From NCBI RefSeq assembly GCF_012184415.1, contig NZ_VTOX01000011.1, forward strand, positions 119,457 through 183,456: 64,000 nt of DNA, read 5' to 3'. Below are positions 16,732 to 24,716 of this stretch, in pieces; position 1 is the stretch's first letter, and each line of letters begins with the position of its first letter. The notes under the pieces were generated by a model. That model was given only the letters and a program-made list of their open reading frames with translations. It had not been told where the DNA came from and searched no databases. The stretch comes from Ramlibacter lithotrophicus. GTDB lineage: Bacteria; Pseudomonadota; Gammaproteobacteria; Burkholderiales; Burkholderiaceae_C. A program made the position numbers and the translations under genes.

Positions 16732-18185
16732 ACACCGGCAGGCGAGCGCCTTACTCCCTCGGGATTCGCCTGACTTTGATGTTCGCTTTTCAGACCCTTC
16801 TGGGCTTCGGCATACTGAGTCTGGTCATTTACCTTGCTGCTGCGTGGAATCTCTCGCGCAAAGCAGAAGCCGAGCTGAGTCGCAAGTCAGAGTTGGTGCG
16901 TCACCTCGTTTCGGAAGCCTCTGAGAGCGGAGACACCAAGTCCATGCGCCACAAGCTCGACGAGTTTTTCGCGCGCCATGAAGGCCTGCAGGTCGACTTG
17001 TCGGGCCCCTCTGGCCAGCCCATCTACGCGAGTGCCGAACGTGTGGCGACCGGCGCGGGGCAACGTGCGGCGCAGTTCGCGCTGCCGTCAACGGGGAAGA
17101 CTTCCATCACGAGTGCGAGAATCACGCTTGACCTTTCAGACGACCAGCGCTTTTTGCAGGCTCTCGCGACTCTGTTGGCGCTCAGCACGCTGCTCGGGGC
17201 ATCGGCCGTTTCCCTCACCGGTTTTTGGTTAGTGCGGCGCGCACTTGAGCCGTTGCGCGCTTTGGCGGAGCGAACACGTACGATTCGCATGGACAAGCCC
17301 GGACAGCGGTTGACCTTAGAGCCTCGAGTCCAAGAGCTTCAGCCGTTTGTTCACCAGTTCAACGAACTGCTGGACCGCCTGCAATACACCTACCAGGAGC
17401 TCGAAGCTTTCAATGCAGATGTGGCTCACGAGTTGCGCACCCCGCTGGCAAGCATCATCGGTCAGACGGAGGTCGCCTTGTCAAGACAGCGCGGCGCCGA
17501 CGAATTGCGTGCGACTCTTGGCTCGAATTTGGAGGAAGTCCGGCGACTGTCAGCAATCGTCAGCGACATGCTGTTTCTCGCCCGGGCGGACAGAGGCGCC
17601 GAAGCGATGACCTCCACGGAAATGTGCATTCTGCCGTTGCTGCAACAAGTAGTCGAATTCTACGAAGGCGCCTTGGCCGACCTCTCCCTGAGTGCTCGCA
17701 TCGAGGGCACCGCTCGCGCCGCCATTGAGCCAGGCCTCATTCGGCGTGCGGTTTCCAATCTACTAAGCAACGCGATGCGCTATGCGGCTGCCGGAAGCGA
17801 CATCCAAATTTCGGCGAGACAAGACGCCAGCTTAGTGTGGATTGAAGTGACAAACGTAGGTCATGCGGTTCCGCCGGCCGCGCTACCGCGCTTGTTCGAC
17901 AGGTTCTTTCGTGGCCACCCAGCGCGCGAGGGCAGCAGCGAACACCACGGCCTTGGCTTAGCCATCGTAGCGGCTATCGCCAAGATGCACGGCGGTACGA
18001 CCTGCGCCAGAAGTGACGCTGGGTTCACGACGATTGGCTTCTCGCTCGCCACAGGGCGGGCACGAGGACCGGCAGGTGTGTCGGGCGAAAACTTGCGAGT
18101 AGGGGAAGCGCCAGGGCCCAGGCCTCCGATGGCACTCGTGGCGACTAAGGGCGACGCGCCTCCGCAGCCAGACTCGAACGAATAA
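16728..18185 (+). CDS. czcS: Heavy-metal sensor histidine kinase (CzcS/CusS-like)
   Basis: The 485-residue kinase starts at GTG 16728, overlapping the regulator stop. It has two membrane helices (about 15-40 and 145-170) enclosing a periplasmic sensor, a HAMP region, an H-box [15 protein letters not shown] with the phosphorylated His, an N-box [10 protein letters not shown] and a G-box [16 protein letters not shown]. This is the layout of IrlS/CusS/CzcS heavy-metal sensors. The tail of about 45 Pro/Gly/Arg-rich residues after the ATPase domain is unusual and may be unstructured. It should phosphorylate the adjacent regulator in response to periplasmic metal. Confidence 0.88.
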   Translation: MNTGRRAPYSLGIRLTLMFAFQTLLGFGILSLVIYLAAAWNLSRKAEAELSRKSELVRHLVSEASESGDTKSMRHKLDEFFARHEGLQVDLSGPSGQPIYASAERVATGAGQRAAQFALPSTGKTSITSARITLDLSDDQRFLQALATLLALSTLLGASAVSLTGFWLVRRALEPLRALAERTRTIRMDKPGQRLTLEPRVQELQPFVHQFNELLDRLQYTYQELEAFNADVAHELRTPLASIIGQTEVALSRQRGADELRATLGSNLEEVRRLSAIVSDMLFLARADRGAEAMTSTEMCILPLLQQVVEFYEGALADLSLSARIEGTARAAIEPGLIRRAVSNLLSNAMRYAAAGSDIQISARQDASLVWIEVTNVGHAVPPAALPRLFDRFFRGHPAREGSSEHHGLGLAIVAAIAKMHGGTTCARSDAGFTTIGFSLATGRARGPAGVSGENLRVGEAPGPRPPMALVATKGDAPPQPDSNE

Positions 18186-18823
18186 CATGGAAAATCGTTG
18201 GGCGCCGTCTCATTAAACGGCATAGCCAGCAAATGGCGCGGTGCAGCCCCACTTTGGGTCCATCTTAGCCAGTACCGGGGGCGTGGGACAAGGAGAGAAC
18301 CTCCGAGCAGCCACCCGGCGCCGGCGGTCGCAGACGAGCACACACTTGGGCAAATAGTGGCCGGGCGATGGCCGGACACGACACCGCCTTCAGTTCCTCG
18401 GAGTGTCCGGCCTCCCTTGCCGGACACAGGGTCGAACGCCGAGGCGCGGAACGGCAGGCCCTCCAGTTCGCACGACCTCGCCGTCGAGAGTGAGAGGCCG
18501 CGCCGCTTAAGGTAAACGCGTGGCCTCACCAGGTGCTGCCGAGGTGTTGGCTTTGCTGTTCTCCGCGACGAGTGCCCGCTCCTCGCGAAGCGGCTCCGAC
18601 GGGAGGTGTGCCCCGCCCCCTCGCGGAGCCGACTTGAGGCAGGTCTTGGAGCATCCACCAAATCAAGCCGAATCGTCTGGGCCATGCGTCGGAATGGCGC
18701 GCGGGCTTTCTGACCGAAGGCTGCGCCGCGCGGATGCGAACCATTGCTCACGCGCCCCAACACTGAGACACTTCGGGCCTCCCTCGCTCGAAGCGCACCT
18801 AGGCCTCTGTTCTTACACTTCGC
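18186..18823. other. 638-bp region without a recognisable gene
   Basis: No frame here has a recognisable domain, a good ribosome site or a convincing codon pattern. It contains an 8-bp-stem hairpin at 18404-18426 (TGTCCGGC/GCCGGACA) without a T-run, and a CGGCTCCG/CGGAGCCG inverted pair near 18590-18643. The stretch around 18235-18290 has the look of a decayed insertion-sequence end, but this is not provable here. It separates the metal operon from the glycosylase/QueC cassette and is a plausible junction scar. Confidence 0.4.
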
Positions 18824-19669
18824 ATGAAGAACGAAATTGCCCTGCGACCACAGACGGCCGCAATCCTCACGCGGAACGGCAGCATCCAGCTGCAGTTGCC
18901 GCCTCCTATTGTCGAGGTGCTGCCAGGCGTCGAGTGGGGTGCTGTGGATGCTTTTCCCACGCCGGCGTACTGGGTGTATCAAGTGCTCTTCCGCAGGCTG
19001 ACTGGTCGCCCGGCCGAGTTCCGGCTAGGCCGCTCGTTGCTGGAAGAAGTAGCCGCTTGCCTGCTGGGCGGCCATGGTATGCCGGCTACCGTCTGCATGG
19101 CGGCCTTCGAGCATTTGCGTGGGAAGGGCGCGTTTTCCGGTCCGATTCCCACGCAGGCGCGCTTGGAGGCTTGGCTCAAAGAGCCGATGCTCGTGCAAGG
19201 TCGAACCGTGCACTACAGATTCGCCGCCCAAAAAGCACGGTACCTCGCTGCGGCGCTGCCACTTGCCCACGAAGCTCCTCATTTCGATTCGGGCAAGGAC
19301 CTGCGCAATTGGCTCCTTCAATTGCCTGGCGTCGGGCCGAAGACGGCGGCTTTCATTGCTCGAAACTGGCTCGGCGCCGATGACGTTGCAATTCTCGACA
19401 TCCATATCATGCGTGTCGGGCAAGCAATCGGCCTCTTTCCGCGCAAGATGACGGTCGAGAAGCACTACTTTGAGCTGGAGGAGTTGTTTGTCCGCCTCGC
19501 CCAGAACATTGACGTGAGGGCCTCTGAGCTCGACGCGGTCATATGGTCTGAGATGGCCTCTTCGCCGCTGACGGTAAGGCATTTGTTGGAGTACTTGTCA
19601 GAGCCACCCCGAGGCAAGCAGAGCAAGACGCCACGCCAAAAGAGTCAAACGGAACTGACATTCGTATAG
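18824..19669 (+). CDS. HhH-GPD DNA glycosylase/lyase, OGG-like
   Basis: A 281-residue protein with a helix-hairpin-helix plus Gly/Pro/Asp signature: LPGVGPKTAAFIARN, with the catalytic lysine at about 173, and VAILDIHIMR, with the catalytic aspartate at about 192. It thus looks like a bifunctional 8-oxoguanine-type glycosylase/AP lyase, but lacks the eukaryotic OGG1 N-domain. The gene converges on the queC-like gene, with only 21 bp between the stops. OGG-like and QueC-like proteins also co-occur in type IV CBASS operons. Here no cyclase gene is present, so only the nucleobase-modifying part is shared. Confidence 0.8.
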   Translation: MKNEIALRPQTAAILTRNGSIQLQLPPPIVEVLPGVEWGAVDAFPTPAYWVYQVLFRRLTGRPAEFRLGRSLLEEVAACLLGGHGMPATVCMAAFEHLRGKGAFSGPIPTQARLEAWLKEPMLVQGRTVHYRFAAQKARYLAAALPLAHEAPHFDSGKDLRNWLLQLPGVGPKTAAFIARNWLGADDVAILDIHIMRVGQAIGLFPRKMTVEKHYFELEELFVRLAQNIDVRASELDAVIWSEMASSPLTVRHLLEYLSEPPRGKQSKTPRQKSQTELTFV

Positions 19670-19690
19670 CCCGCAAACGCGGACGGCCGC

Positions 19691-20296
19691 TTACCCAGAG
19701 CGGTATTGCGACCCCAACTCGTCGTACGTACTGAAGTGTTTGCTGCACCCGGGGCAGTCGCCGCACGCCACGTTGCCGCGGTGACAGCTATGGGACCAAG
19801 CCAGCAAGCCTGGCGGCACTCCAGTTTGTCGAATGAGTTGCGCGGTGGTGAACCTGATGGCAGGCGCCTGCACACGGAGCCCACCTTCTTGGAACGCGAC
19901 AAGTCCGTCCATGCGCTGAAAGAACTCCGGCAATCCGTCCCGATGGCGGCTTCCGTCCCCCTGGACGGTTCCCAAGTACAGCATGTTGACGCCGCAGCTT
20001 ACTGCGCGCATACACGCCAGGGTAACGAGTAACTGATTTCGGTAGGGCCACCACTCCGTGGTTTGGGCGACGGGATTTGCAGCGGAGCCCGACATGTCGC
20101 CGGCGCCCAGGCTACGGCAGTCAACCTGGATGACATGGTGCTCGATGCCCAGCTCCCGGCAGACCTGGGCAGCCGCCGTTTTCTCCGCTTGAGCAGCGTT
20201 TTGTCCGTAGTCAACCGTGAGCGCCACCTGTGGACGCTTCCACCAAGCAACAGCCACAGAATCCATGCCTCCGGACAGAAGCAATGCAGTTATCAA
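19691..20296 (-). CDS. QueC-like 7-cyano-7-deazaguanine synthase family ATPase
   Basis: About 201 residues from TTG 20296, which overlaps the stop of the upstream gene (TTGA) after a GGGAGG site. An in-frame ATG at 20350 would add 18 residues within that gene and is less likely. It has the PP-loop SGGMDS at the N-terminus, a VDYGQ motif, and a C-terminal zinc site with cysteines in SHSCHRGNVACGDCPGC, all QueC hallmarks. Canonical QueC makes preQ0 from carboxy-deazaguanine. QueD, QueE and other queuosine genes are absent, so this is more likely a dedicated paralogue like those of anti-phage systems (Cap9, QatC). Confidence 0.8.
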   Translation of the reverse strand: MITALLLSGGMDSVAVAWWKRPQVALTVDYGQNAAQAEKTAAAQVCRELGIEHHVIQVDCRSLGAGDMSGSAANPVAQTTEWWPYRNQLLVTLACMRAVSCGVNMLYLGTVQGDGSRHRDGLPEFFQRMDGLVAFQEGGLRVQAPAIRFTTAQLIRQTGVPPGLLAWSHSCHRGNVACGDCPGCSKHFSTYDELGSQYRSG

Positions 20297-21516
20297 AGGG
20301 CCGCCGCCTCCCAAAGCGTCGAGTAGATGGCCGTCGCGTAGTTGGTGCACATGACGCAGCCCGAACCCTCCAGCATTGTTAGGCTCTCTTGGCCTTGGTG
20401 CCGCTCGCTGTAAACGACTACGGGCTTGTTCAATGCACGGGCATAGCCAACTTCGAACACGGTACCAGGGTCGACCCCATCCGCGATGGCGAACATCACC
20501 TGCGAGTCTCTCAAGGCTTGGAGGTCCTTTTGGGCGATGGTGCTTCTATCCCCTTTCAGCCCCACGTCGTGCAAAGGTGAAAAGACCTTCAAGCCCATGT
20601 CCTCAAGATTGATGACGGCCTGCTCGACCAGCCACTGCTGCATCAGGTCAAAAAAGGGACCGGCGAGATACACCTGTCTTGGCTCTCCGCTACGGTACGC
20701 TTCGGACACTGAAACTGGCTTCGTGCCGTGGTTTGCCAGGTGCTCCGCGGTAGGAAACCCCTGAGTCTCGCAGTAGTAGGCCGTGGCACGCGACGCAATA
20801 TCTGCAGCCTCCCAAGGACGAAGACCACCCTCCATCCAGGCGTTCGCAAAATGGCCGACAAAGCAATCACCCGACCCGATTTTCCAGACACGCTTCGTTC
20901 GGTATGCAGGCACCTGTCTCTGCTCGCTAGCCGTCCAGACATACGCCCCCTGAGCGCCCATCTTGACCACGACCACTTCTGCATTCTGCTCTGCCGCCAA
21001 AGCAGGTGCACTGCGGGACGGGTGCGCGCCATGCATGCCCGCCATGTGCGCTGCCTCAAACGAGTTCATGACCAGAGCCAGACGCTCAGCCGTTGAGCCG
21101 TTTTCTGCGAAAGGACGGCCTTCCCTGATGTTCTGGGGGTCGTAGACCGCCCACTTCGCGTGAACCTTCGCATCCCCATCAAGCATGCCGAAGCGGACTG
21201 CCTTTTCTGCGCTGACTTCGAGAACGCCCCGTCCTTGCTTGGGAGCATCGTAGATTCGGGGCACTGCTAGGTCGTGCATGTAAACGAACCTAACGAGCTC
21301 ATCGGTCCGGGGCCCCTTCACGCTCAAGGTTCCAAGTAGCGCTCCTCGGTCCTCGAAGGCCTCCCTGGCATCGTCAGTCAGGAACGAGTGAAGTACGACG
21401 GGTGTACCCATGGTGGCGATGGCTTCTGCCGCCCGTCCCGCGGACCCATACACCTGGTCCCAACTGGGACGTAAGCACCGCTCCCGGTAGACCCCGCCGA
21501 CAACTTCAATGGCCAT
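20293..21516 (-). CDS. Fusion of PfkB-type kinase and nucleoside 2-deoxyribosyltransferase
   Basis: The 407-residue protein has an N-terminal ribokinase/PfkB domain (to about residue 255) ending in GSGDCFVGHFANAWMEG, where the GSGD aspartate is the usual catalytic base. A C-terminal nucleoside deoxyribosyltransferase domain (about 265-407) has VYLAGPFFD, FAIADGVDPGTVFEVGYA (nucleophilic Glu) and NKPVVVYSE. The fusion could release or exchange a nucleobase and phosphorylate the freed sugar or nucleoside. Start and stop overlap both neighbours (TGATG upstream, TTGA downstream), so the three minus-strand genes form one operon. Confidence 0.8.
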   Translation of the reverse strand: MAIEVVGGVYRERCLRPSWDQVYGSAGRAAEAIATMGTPVVLHSFLTDDAREAFEDRGALLGTLSVKGPRTDELVRFVYMHDLAVPRIYDAPKQGRGVLEVSAEKAVRFGMLDGDAKVHAKWAVYDPQNIREGRPFAENGSTAERLALVMNSFEAAHMAGMHGAHPSRSAPALAAEQNAEVVVVKMGAQGAYVWTASEQRQVPAYRTKRVWKIGSGDCFVGHFANAWMEGGLRPWEAADIASRATAYYCETQGFPTAEHLANHGTKPVSVSEAYRSGEPRQVYLAGPFFDLMQQWLVEQAVINLEDMGLKVFSPLHDVGLKGDRSTIAQKDLQALRDSQVMFAIADGVDPGTVFEVGYARALNKPVVVYSERHQGQESLTMLEGSGCVMCTNYATAIYSTLWEAAAL

Positions 21517-21848
21517 CAGACGTGCTCCACCCGCACGAGCACCTGACCGCTATTTACGTTGAGAACCGTGGCCTTGTATTGGTGACCGTTGTCCATGCAA
21601 TCTCGGATACGACTTGCGTCGGGCCCGACCAAGCCGCCAAGTAGCTGCCCGCCTTTGGTGACCTGGACAACCCGGCGGCCGCCGGTGGTGGCAACCGACA
21701 CGTCCAGAACCTCTGCGACGCGCAGACCGGGAACCAGAGCAGGGTTCGGGCTCGTTAGTTGCGCGTCGAATGAAATGTCTTCGCACTGCGGCGGAGTGTA
21801 TTGCTCACGACCGCCACGGCTATAGCCACCGCCTCCTCCACCCGACAT
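21516..21848 (-). CDS. Small protein with glycine-rich N-terminus, first gene of QueC-like operon
   Basis: A 110-residue protein of unknown family. It begins Met-Ser followed by six glycines, then YSRGG, and continues into a beta-rich domain with VLDVSVATTGGRRVVQVTKGG and a C-terminal VLNVNSGQVLVRVEHV. The stop overlaps the start of the kinase/transferase gene (TGATG), so it is translated with the cassette. The flexible glycine tail resembles peptide tails used as conjugation or modification substrates. That it is a substrate of the neighbouring QueC-like enzyme is my inference. Its own promoter should lie in 21849-22000. Confidence 0.7.
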   Translation of the reverse strand: MSGGGGGGYSRGGREQYTPPQCEDISFDAQLTSPNPALVPGLRVAEVLDVSVATTGGRRVVQVTKGGQLLGGLVGPDASRIRDCMDNGHQYKATVLNVNSGQVLVRVEHV

Positions 21849-22071
21849 GCAGTTCTCCTGGTCGTTGTTCTACCGCGTAACCAAGCACGATTTAGGCATC
21901 ACCCAGATGCTCGCGCACGATACCGCTCAAAGCGTGGGACCCACCAGTGCCCTCGCGGAGCCCCTCAGCTGCTCAGTTTAGACCCTTAAAGCAATTACTC
22001 TCCTCGGTCGAAAGAACGATTGGGGAAATCGCTATACGTAGCAGGTCACAACATGATGGAGAGGCCCCCTA

Positions 22072-22485
22072 ATGAACAAGAAAGTTGAACCTTTGTCGCA
22101 ACTAGACTCCAGCCGGGACAGCCTGCTAGGTCTTGCCCGTTGCATAGAGAACCAGATGGAACTGGTCGATTTCCGCCCCGAGTTGCACAGGCCGCCCGAG
22201 AAGCTTTCGGAACTTGCGTTTGAACCGAGTTGCATCGAAATCCACAGTGCGGAAGACCTCCTGGGTGTGGATTGCATCTTGGAGTGCCTGCTTGCCGCTG
22301 GTCTGCAAGACACTCGCGGCTTCATGTCGCTCGCCCAGAGCGCGAGGACGTACTTGATTTCCAACCCCGTTCTGCTCTGCCAGCCTTGGATAAACAGTGG
22401 CGGCACTGTGTTCGAAATGCATTGCGAGCTCACTGGCGGTTTCTTCGACAGTCCCTCGGCACCCTCAAGTGCCTTTGTGAACTAG
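22072..22485 (+). CDS. Hypothetical protein, 137 aa
   Basis: The gene has a good ribosome site (GGAGAGG, 9 bp before the ATG), and an intrinsic terminator begins 22 bp after its stop, so it is a self-contained monocistronic gene. The protein is acidic, apparently soluble and contains six cysteines, mostly in the second half (PSCIEIH, VDCILECLL, LLCQP, MHCEL). I do not recognise a family. It lies divergent from the Gly-rich/QueC-like operon (223 bp between starts). Confidence 0.55.
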   Translation: MNKKVEPLSQLDSSRDSLLGLARCIENQMELVDFRPELHRPPEKLSELAFEPSCIEIHSAEDLLGVDCILECLLAAGLQDTRGFMSLAQSARTYLISNPVLLCQPWINSGGTVFEMHCELTGGFFDSPSAPSSAFVN

Positions 22486-22506
22486 ATTCTCGAGAACATC
22501 TTCTCA

Positions 22507-22537
22507 AGCCGCACCCTCCAAAGGGGGCGGCTTTTTC
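22507..22537 (+). terminator. Rho-independent terminator after the 137-aa gene
   Basis: Stem AGCCGC/GCGGCT (22507-22512 with 22527-22532) extended by CCC/GGG across a one-base bulge, short AAA-centred loop, followed by TTTTT. Confidence 0.85.
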
Positions 22538-22595
22538 ATTGCCGAAGCAAGTTCGCGGCTGCGAATTCGAGCACTGGCTTTCTCGAAGCAGCCAG

Positions 22596-22624
22596 TTGTC
22601 ACGTAGCGGCTGTCCGCCTATAAT
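22596..22624 (+). promoter_or_regulatory. Strong sigma-70 promoter for the structured leader and HTH gene
   Basis: TTGTCA (22596-22601), 17-bp spacer, TATAAT (22619-22624). Transcription would start near 22631, giving a leader of about 230 nt before the ATG at 22861. Confidence 0.75.
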
Positions 22625-22860
22625 GAGAGCTTCGACCAGACCTCACCTTGAGTCTGTTATAGACGGCTAGAACAAGAAAGCCGCACCAAGTCCGGATAGC
22701 AATCCGACGCAACCGACCTAAGCAGGTCGCCCCCCAAGCATCTAGTACATCTCCGGCATCGCCAGGAGCGCTGCGCTATGCCCGCCATTTGGCAGCGGGC
22801 ACCGCACCGTGCACGCCGGAATCTCAGCTGCTCCAGCGATTCGCTGGCACAAGGAAAGTA
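22625..22860 (+). promoter_or_regulatory. Long leader with four stem-loops (candidate structured RNA)
   Basis: The untranslated leader contains consecutive hairpins: CGGAT/ATCCG with loop AGCA (22693-22706), CGACCT/AGGTCG with loop AAGC (22714-22729), GCCCGC/GCGGGC (22780-22800) and CCAGC/GCTGG with loop GATTC (22833-22847). The last ends 4 bases before the AAGGAAAG ribosome site. No known riboswitch class was recognised. The arrangement could be a regulatory RNA or an independent small RNA. Confidence 0.45.
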
Positions 22861-23463
22861 ATGAAGAAGAACCGCAACACCGCCCAACCTGAAGTCAAGA
22901 AGCCCTGGAGTGGGCGAGTCCATGAGGAGGAATGCACCCGACCTGGCGGACTGCTGACGGGAGCGCTAGTCGCATGTGCAGCAGAGCGACAGGAGACCCT
23001 TAACGAAATGGCGGCTCACGTGGGTGTGGGCTACGGTTACATCAACCAATTGCGCAGTGGCCTGCGCAACGTGAGCTCCATCAGCGATAAGTTTTCGCAG
23101 GATTGCGCAACCTATCTCGGCATCTCCCGCCTGCAAGTGCTGATGCTTGCAGGCCGGATTTCGCCGTCAGACTTTTATGACTCTGCGAGCAGCTATAAGG
23201 AGGAGGTCGCCCGAGCCCTGAACTTTATTTGCGAGGACCCGCAGTGGGGGCATCTCATTACGGGCGAACTGCGCAGTTCCCACTCGGACACCCAGTACGC
23301 GGTCGTCAAGCTGTACGAAGCTGCTACGGGCAGCACGTTGGTCCGGGGACACGCCAATAGCAAGAACGTTGTTGAAGACTTGGCGTCTTTTGCCCGTGAA
23401 GTCACCATGTCCGCGCCAATGAGCGCTGCGATGCCAGCAGCGTGGCTCAATCTGTGTGCGTGA
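22861..23463 (+). CDS. XRE-like helix-turn-helix protein
   Basis: 200 residues from ATG 22861, chosen for AAGGAAAG just upstream. A Cro/C1-type helix-turn-helix spans about residues 40-100 (LNEMAAHVGVGYGYINQLRSGLRN, followed by FSQDCATYLGISRLQVLMLAGRI). A helical C-terminal half of unknown fold follows (YKEEVARALNFICEDPQWGHL). It could be the regulator of the downstream HAD/CoiA operon or of its own long leader. No neighbour overlaps it. The region after it to 23876 has no clear gene. Confidence 0.7.
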   Translation: MKKNRNTAQPEVKKPWSGRVHEEECTRPGGLLTGALVACAAERQETLNEMAAHVGVGYGYINQLRSGLRNVSSISDKFSQDCATYLGISRLQVLMLAGRISPSDFYDSASSYKEEVARALNFICEDPQWGHLITGELRSSHSDTQYAVVKLYEAATGSTLVRGHANSKNVVEDLASFAREVTMSAPMSAAMPAAWLNLCA

Positions 23464-23823
23464 CGCAGGTCCGAACGAAGCGTGTGCGTGGGTATGCAAA
23501 GACTGAACGCTTCGGCACGACGGAGCTCGCGTCGAACTGATGGAGCGGGGCACCACGGCGGCCCGCATGTGCGCCTTTGCCATGGGCTCAGGCTTCGCGC
23601 GGCGGGGTCCGAGTCCGTGGCCTACGGGACCTATCAGCCGTGGTGTGGTCACGCTGCGTAGGGACTGCAACCCAGGACAGCGGTGCTTGTGGTCAGCTGG
23701 AGCCAGCATCGTTGACCGGCACTTCTGCAAGGATTGCGCAGCGGCCATTGAGAAAACGATGCGAGCTATTCGCTTGCCTGATTGAAGTGCAAGGGTGTTC
23801 CCGCATTTGCCTTGCGGGCGTGG
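23464..23823. other. 360-bp stretch with no confident gene
   Basis: An 81-codon frame (23540-23785, plus) ends in HFCKDCAAAIEKTMRAIRLPD and could encode a small Cys-containing protein. It lacks a ribosome site and the first half reads like non-coding GC-rich sequence, so it is not called. Confidence 0.3.
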
Positions 23824-23839
23824 CTGGTTATCCATACAG
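23824..23839. promoter_or_regulatory. Candidate LexA (SOS) box upstream of LexA-like gene
   Basis: The sequence CTG-GTTATCCATA-CAG fits the CTG-N10-CAG LexA half-site rule. It lies 37 bp before the proposed GTG start at 23877. The core is less AT-alternating than the consensus, so this is weaker than the site at 39952. Confidence 0.4.
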
Positions 23840-23876
23840 TTACCGCAACCAACAAGCATTCATCGCGGAAAACACG

Positions 23877-24161
23877 GTGGCCCACATCTACATCCAGCAC
23901 TTGCAGAAGCTGCGCACTGACGGGAAGCGCCATCACGCCTTCCCGTCGATGCCCGAACTGTGCGAGGTGGCGGGCCTGCCGTCCACCGCCTCTGTCTGCG
24001 ACCTGCCCTCCCGTTTGAAGGAGGCCGGCCACGTCGAGCGGGTGGTGGGCCGCCTCGCCCAGACCAAGCGGTTCTTCGCCCGTCCGCTGGTGGGTCAGGT
24101 CCGCACCGGCCTGCCGCAGCCTGCGTCCGACGACCGCACGTACCGGAGGTGCCCCGCCTGA
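23877..24161 (+). CDS. LexA N-terminal-type winged-helix protein (no peptidase domain)
   Basis: About 94 residues. The sequence from HIYIQHLQKLRTDGKRHHAFPSM through LCEVAGLPSTASVCDLPSRLKEAGHVERVV follows the LexA DNA-binding domain pattern (three helices and a wing), but the protein ends without the S24 autopeptidase half. The start is uncertain: there is no ATG, so GTG 23877 is proposed (the other candidate GTG 23820 would put the LexA-box-like sequence inside the gene). Such truncated LexA-like proteins act as DNA-binding regulators. The target is not known. Confidence 0.5.
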   Translation: MAHIYIQHLQKLRTDGKRHHAFPSMPELCEVAGLPSTASVCDLPSRLKEAGHVERVVGRLAQTKRFFARPLVGQVRTGLPQPASDDRTYRRCPA

Positions 24162-24293
24162 CCACCTCCACGCCAACCCCACGGCTTTAAGGCCATCCAC
24201 TTCTCGCGGACGACGGCTCACGAGAGCCGCGGACCAGCTTTGCCTGAATCTTTCGATTGCAGCCTGGACACGCCAGGCGCAAGGGAGCGTCGC

Positions 24294-24716
24294 ATGCGCG
24301 TACTGTTTCTGGACTTTGACGGAGTTTTGACCAAGGTAGCCGCCGAGGGCGAGCGTGTGGTCCTCTTCGAGTGGCTGCCCCTCTTGGCCGCGCTGTTGGT
24401 CCCCTGGCCGGATGTCCGCATCGTGGTCCACAGCACATGGCGCTACGACCACACGGACGAAGAGCTGCGCAAGCTGCTCGGGCCTCTCGCCGCCAGGTTT
24501 ATCGGCGCGGTGCCGCGCGGTCCGCGGGCGGAGGCTATCCGCTGGTTTCTCTACTCGAATGCAGCAATCACGGACTACTTGGTAGTCGACGATTCATGCG
24601 CGGAGTTCCCGGAGGACTTCTCGGGCCCACTCGTCGTGTGCGACCCGCTCTTCGGCATCTCTGATGCGCGTGTGCGCGCGGCTATAGCGGCGTGGCTGGC
24701 AGGGGGCACGAGGTGA
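24294..24716 (+). CDS. HAD-like protein (HAD_SAK family), first of two
   Basis: 140 residues from ATG 24294, preceded by AAGGGAG. It has HAD motif I FLDFDGVLT (DxD, nucleophile Asp near residue 6), motif II VVHSTW and motif IV LVVDDS, but no cap domain. This compact form corresponds to the HAD domains of Swiss-Army-Knife RNA repair proteins found as stand-alone genes. Phosphatase activity, possibly on a nucleic-acid end or nucleotide, is expected. Its stop overlaps the GTG of the next HAD gene, the start of a closely packed operon running to 26220. Confidence 0.75.
   Translation: MRVLFLDFDGVLTKVAAEGERVVLFEWLPLLAALLVPWPDVRIVVHSTWRYDHTDEELRKLLGPLAARFIGAVPRGPRAEAIRWFLYSNAAITDYLVVDDSCAEFPEDFSGPLVVCDPLFGISDARVRAAIAAWLAGGTR

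Noticed and set aside
18404..18426. Hairpin after the sensor kinase gene as an intrinsic terminator
   Set aside because: Good 8-bp stem but no T-run on either side.
18198..18515. A 105-codon open frame after the sensor kinase gene
   Set aside because: Pro/Arg/Ser-rich translation, no ribosome site, no domain, and similarly long frames on the other strand; typical of GC-rich non-coding DNA.
19691..20350. ATG 20350 as start of the QueC-like gene
   Set aside because: It would put 18 non-QueC residues inside the upstream gene; QueC proteins begin a few residues before SGGxDS, which suits TTG 20296 with GGGAGG.
18824..21848. Complete type IV CBASS operon
   Set aside because: No CD-NTase, no TGT-like gene and no effector recognised nearby; only OGG-like and QueC-like proteins are shared.
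22861..23463. Start at 22789 for the HTH gene
   Set aside because: No ribosome site there; ATG 22861 has AAGGAAAG directly upstream, and the first 24 residues of the long form read through the leader hairpins.
23167..23859. Long minus-strand frame across the HTH gene
   Set aside because: It overlaps the HTH coding sequence, and the translation contains no domain.
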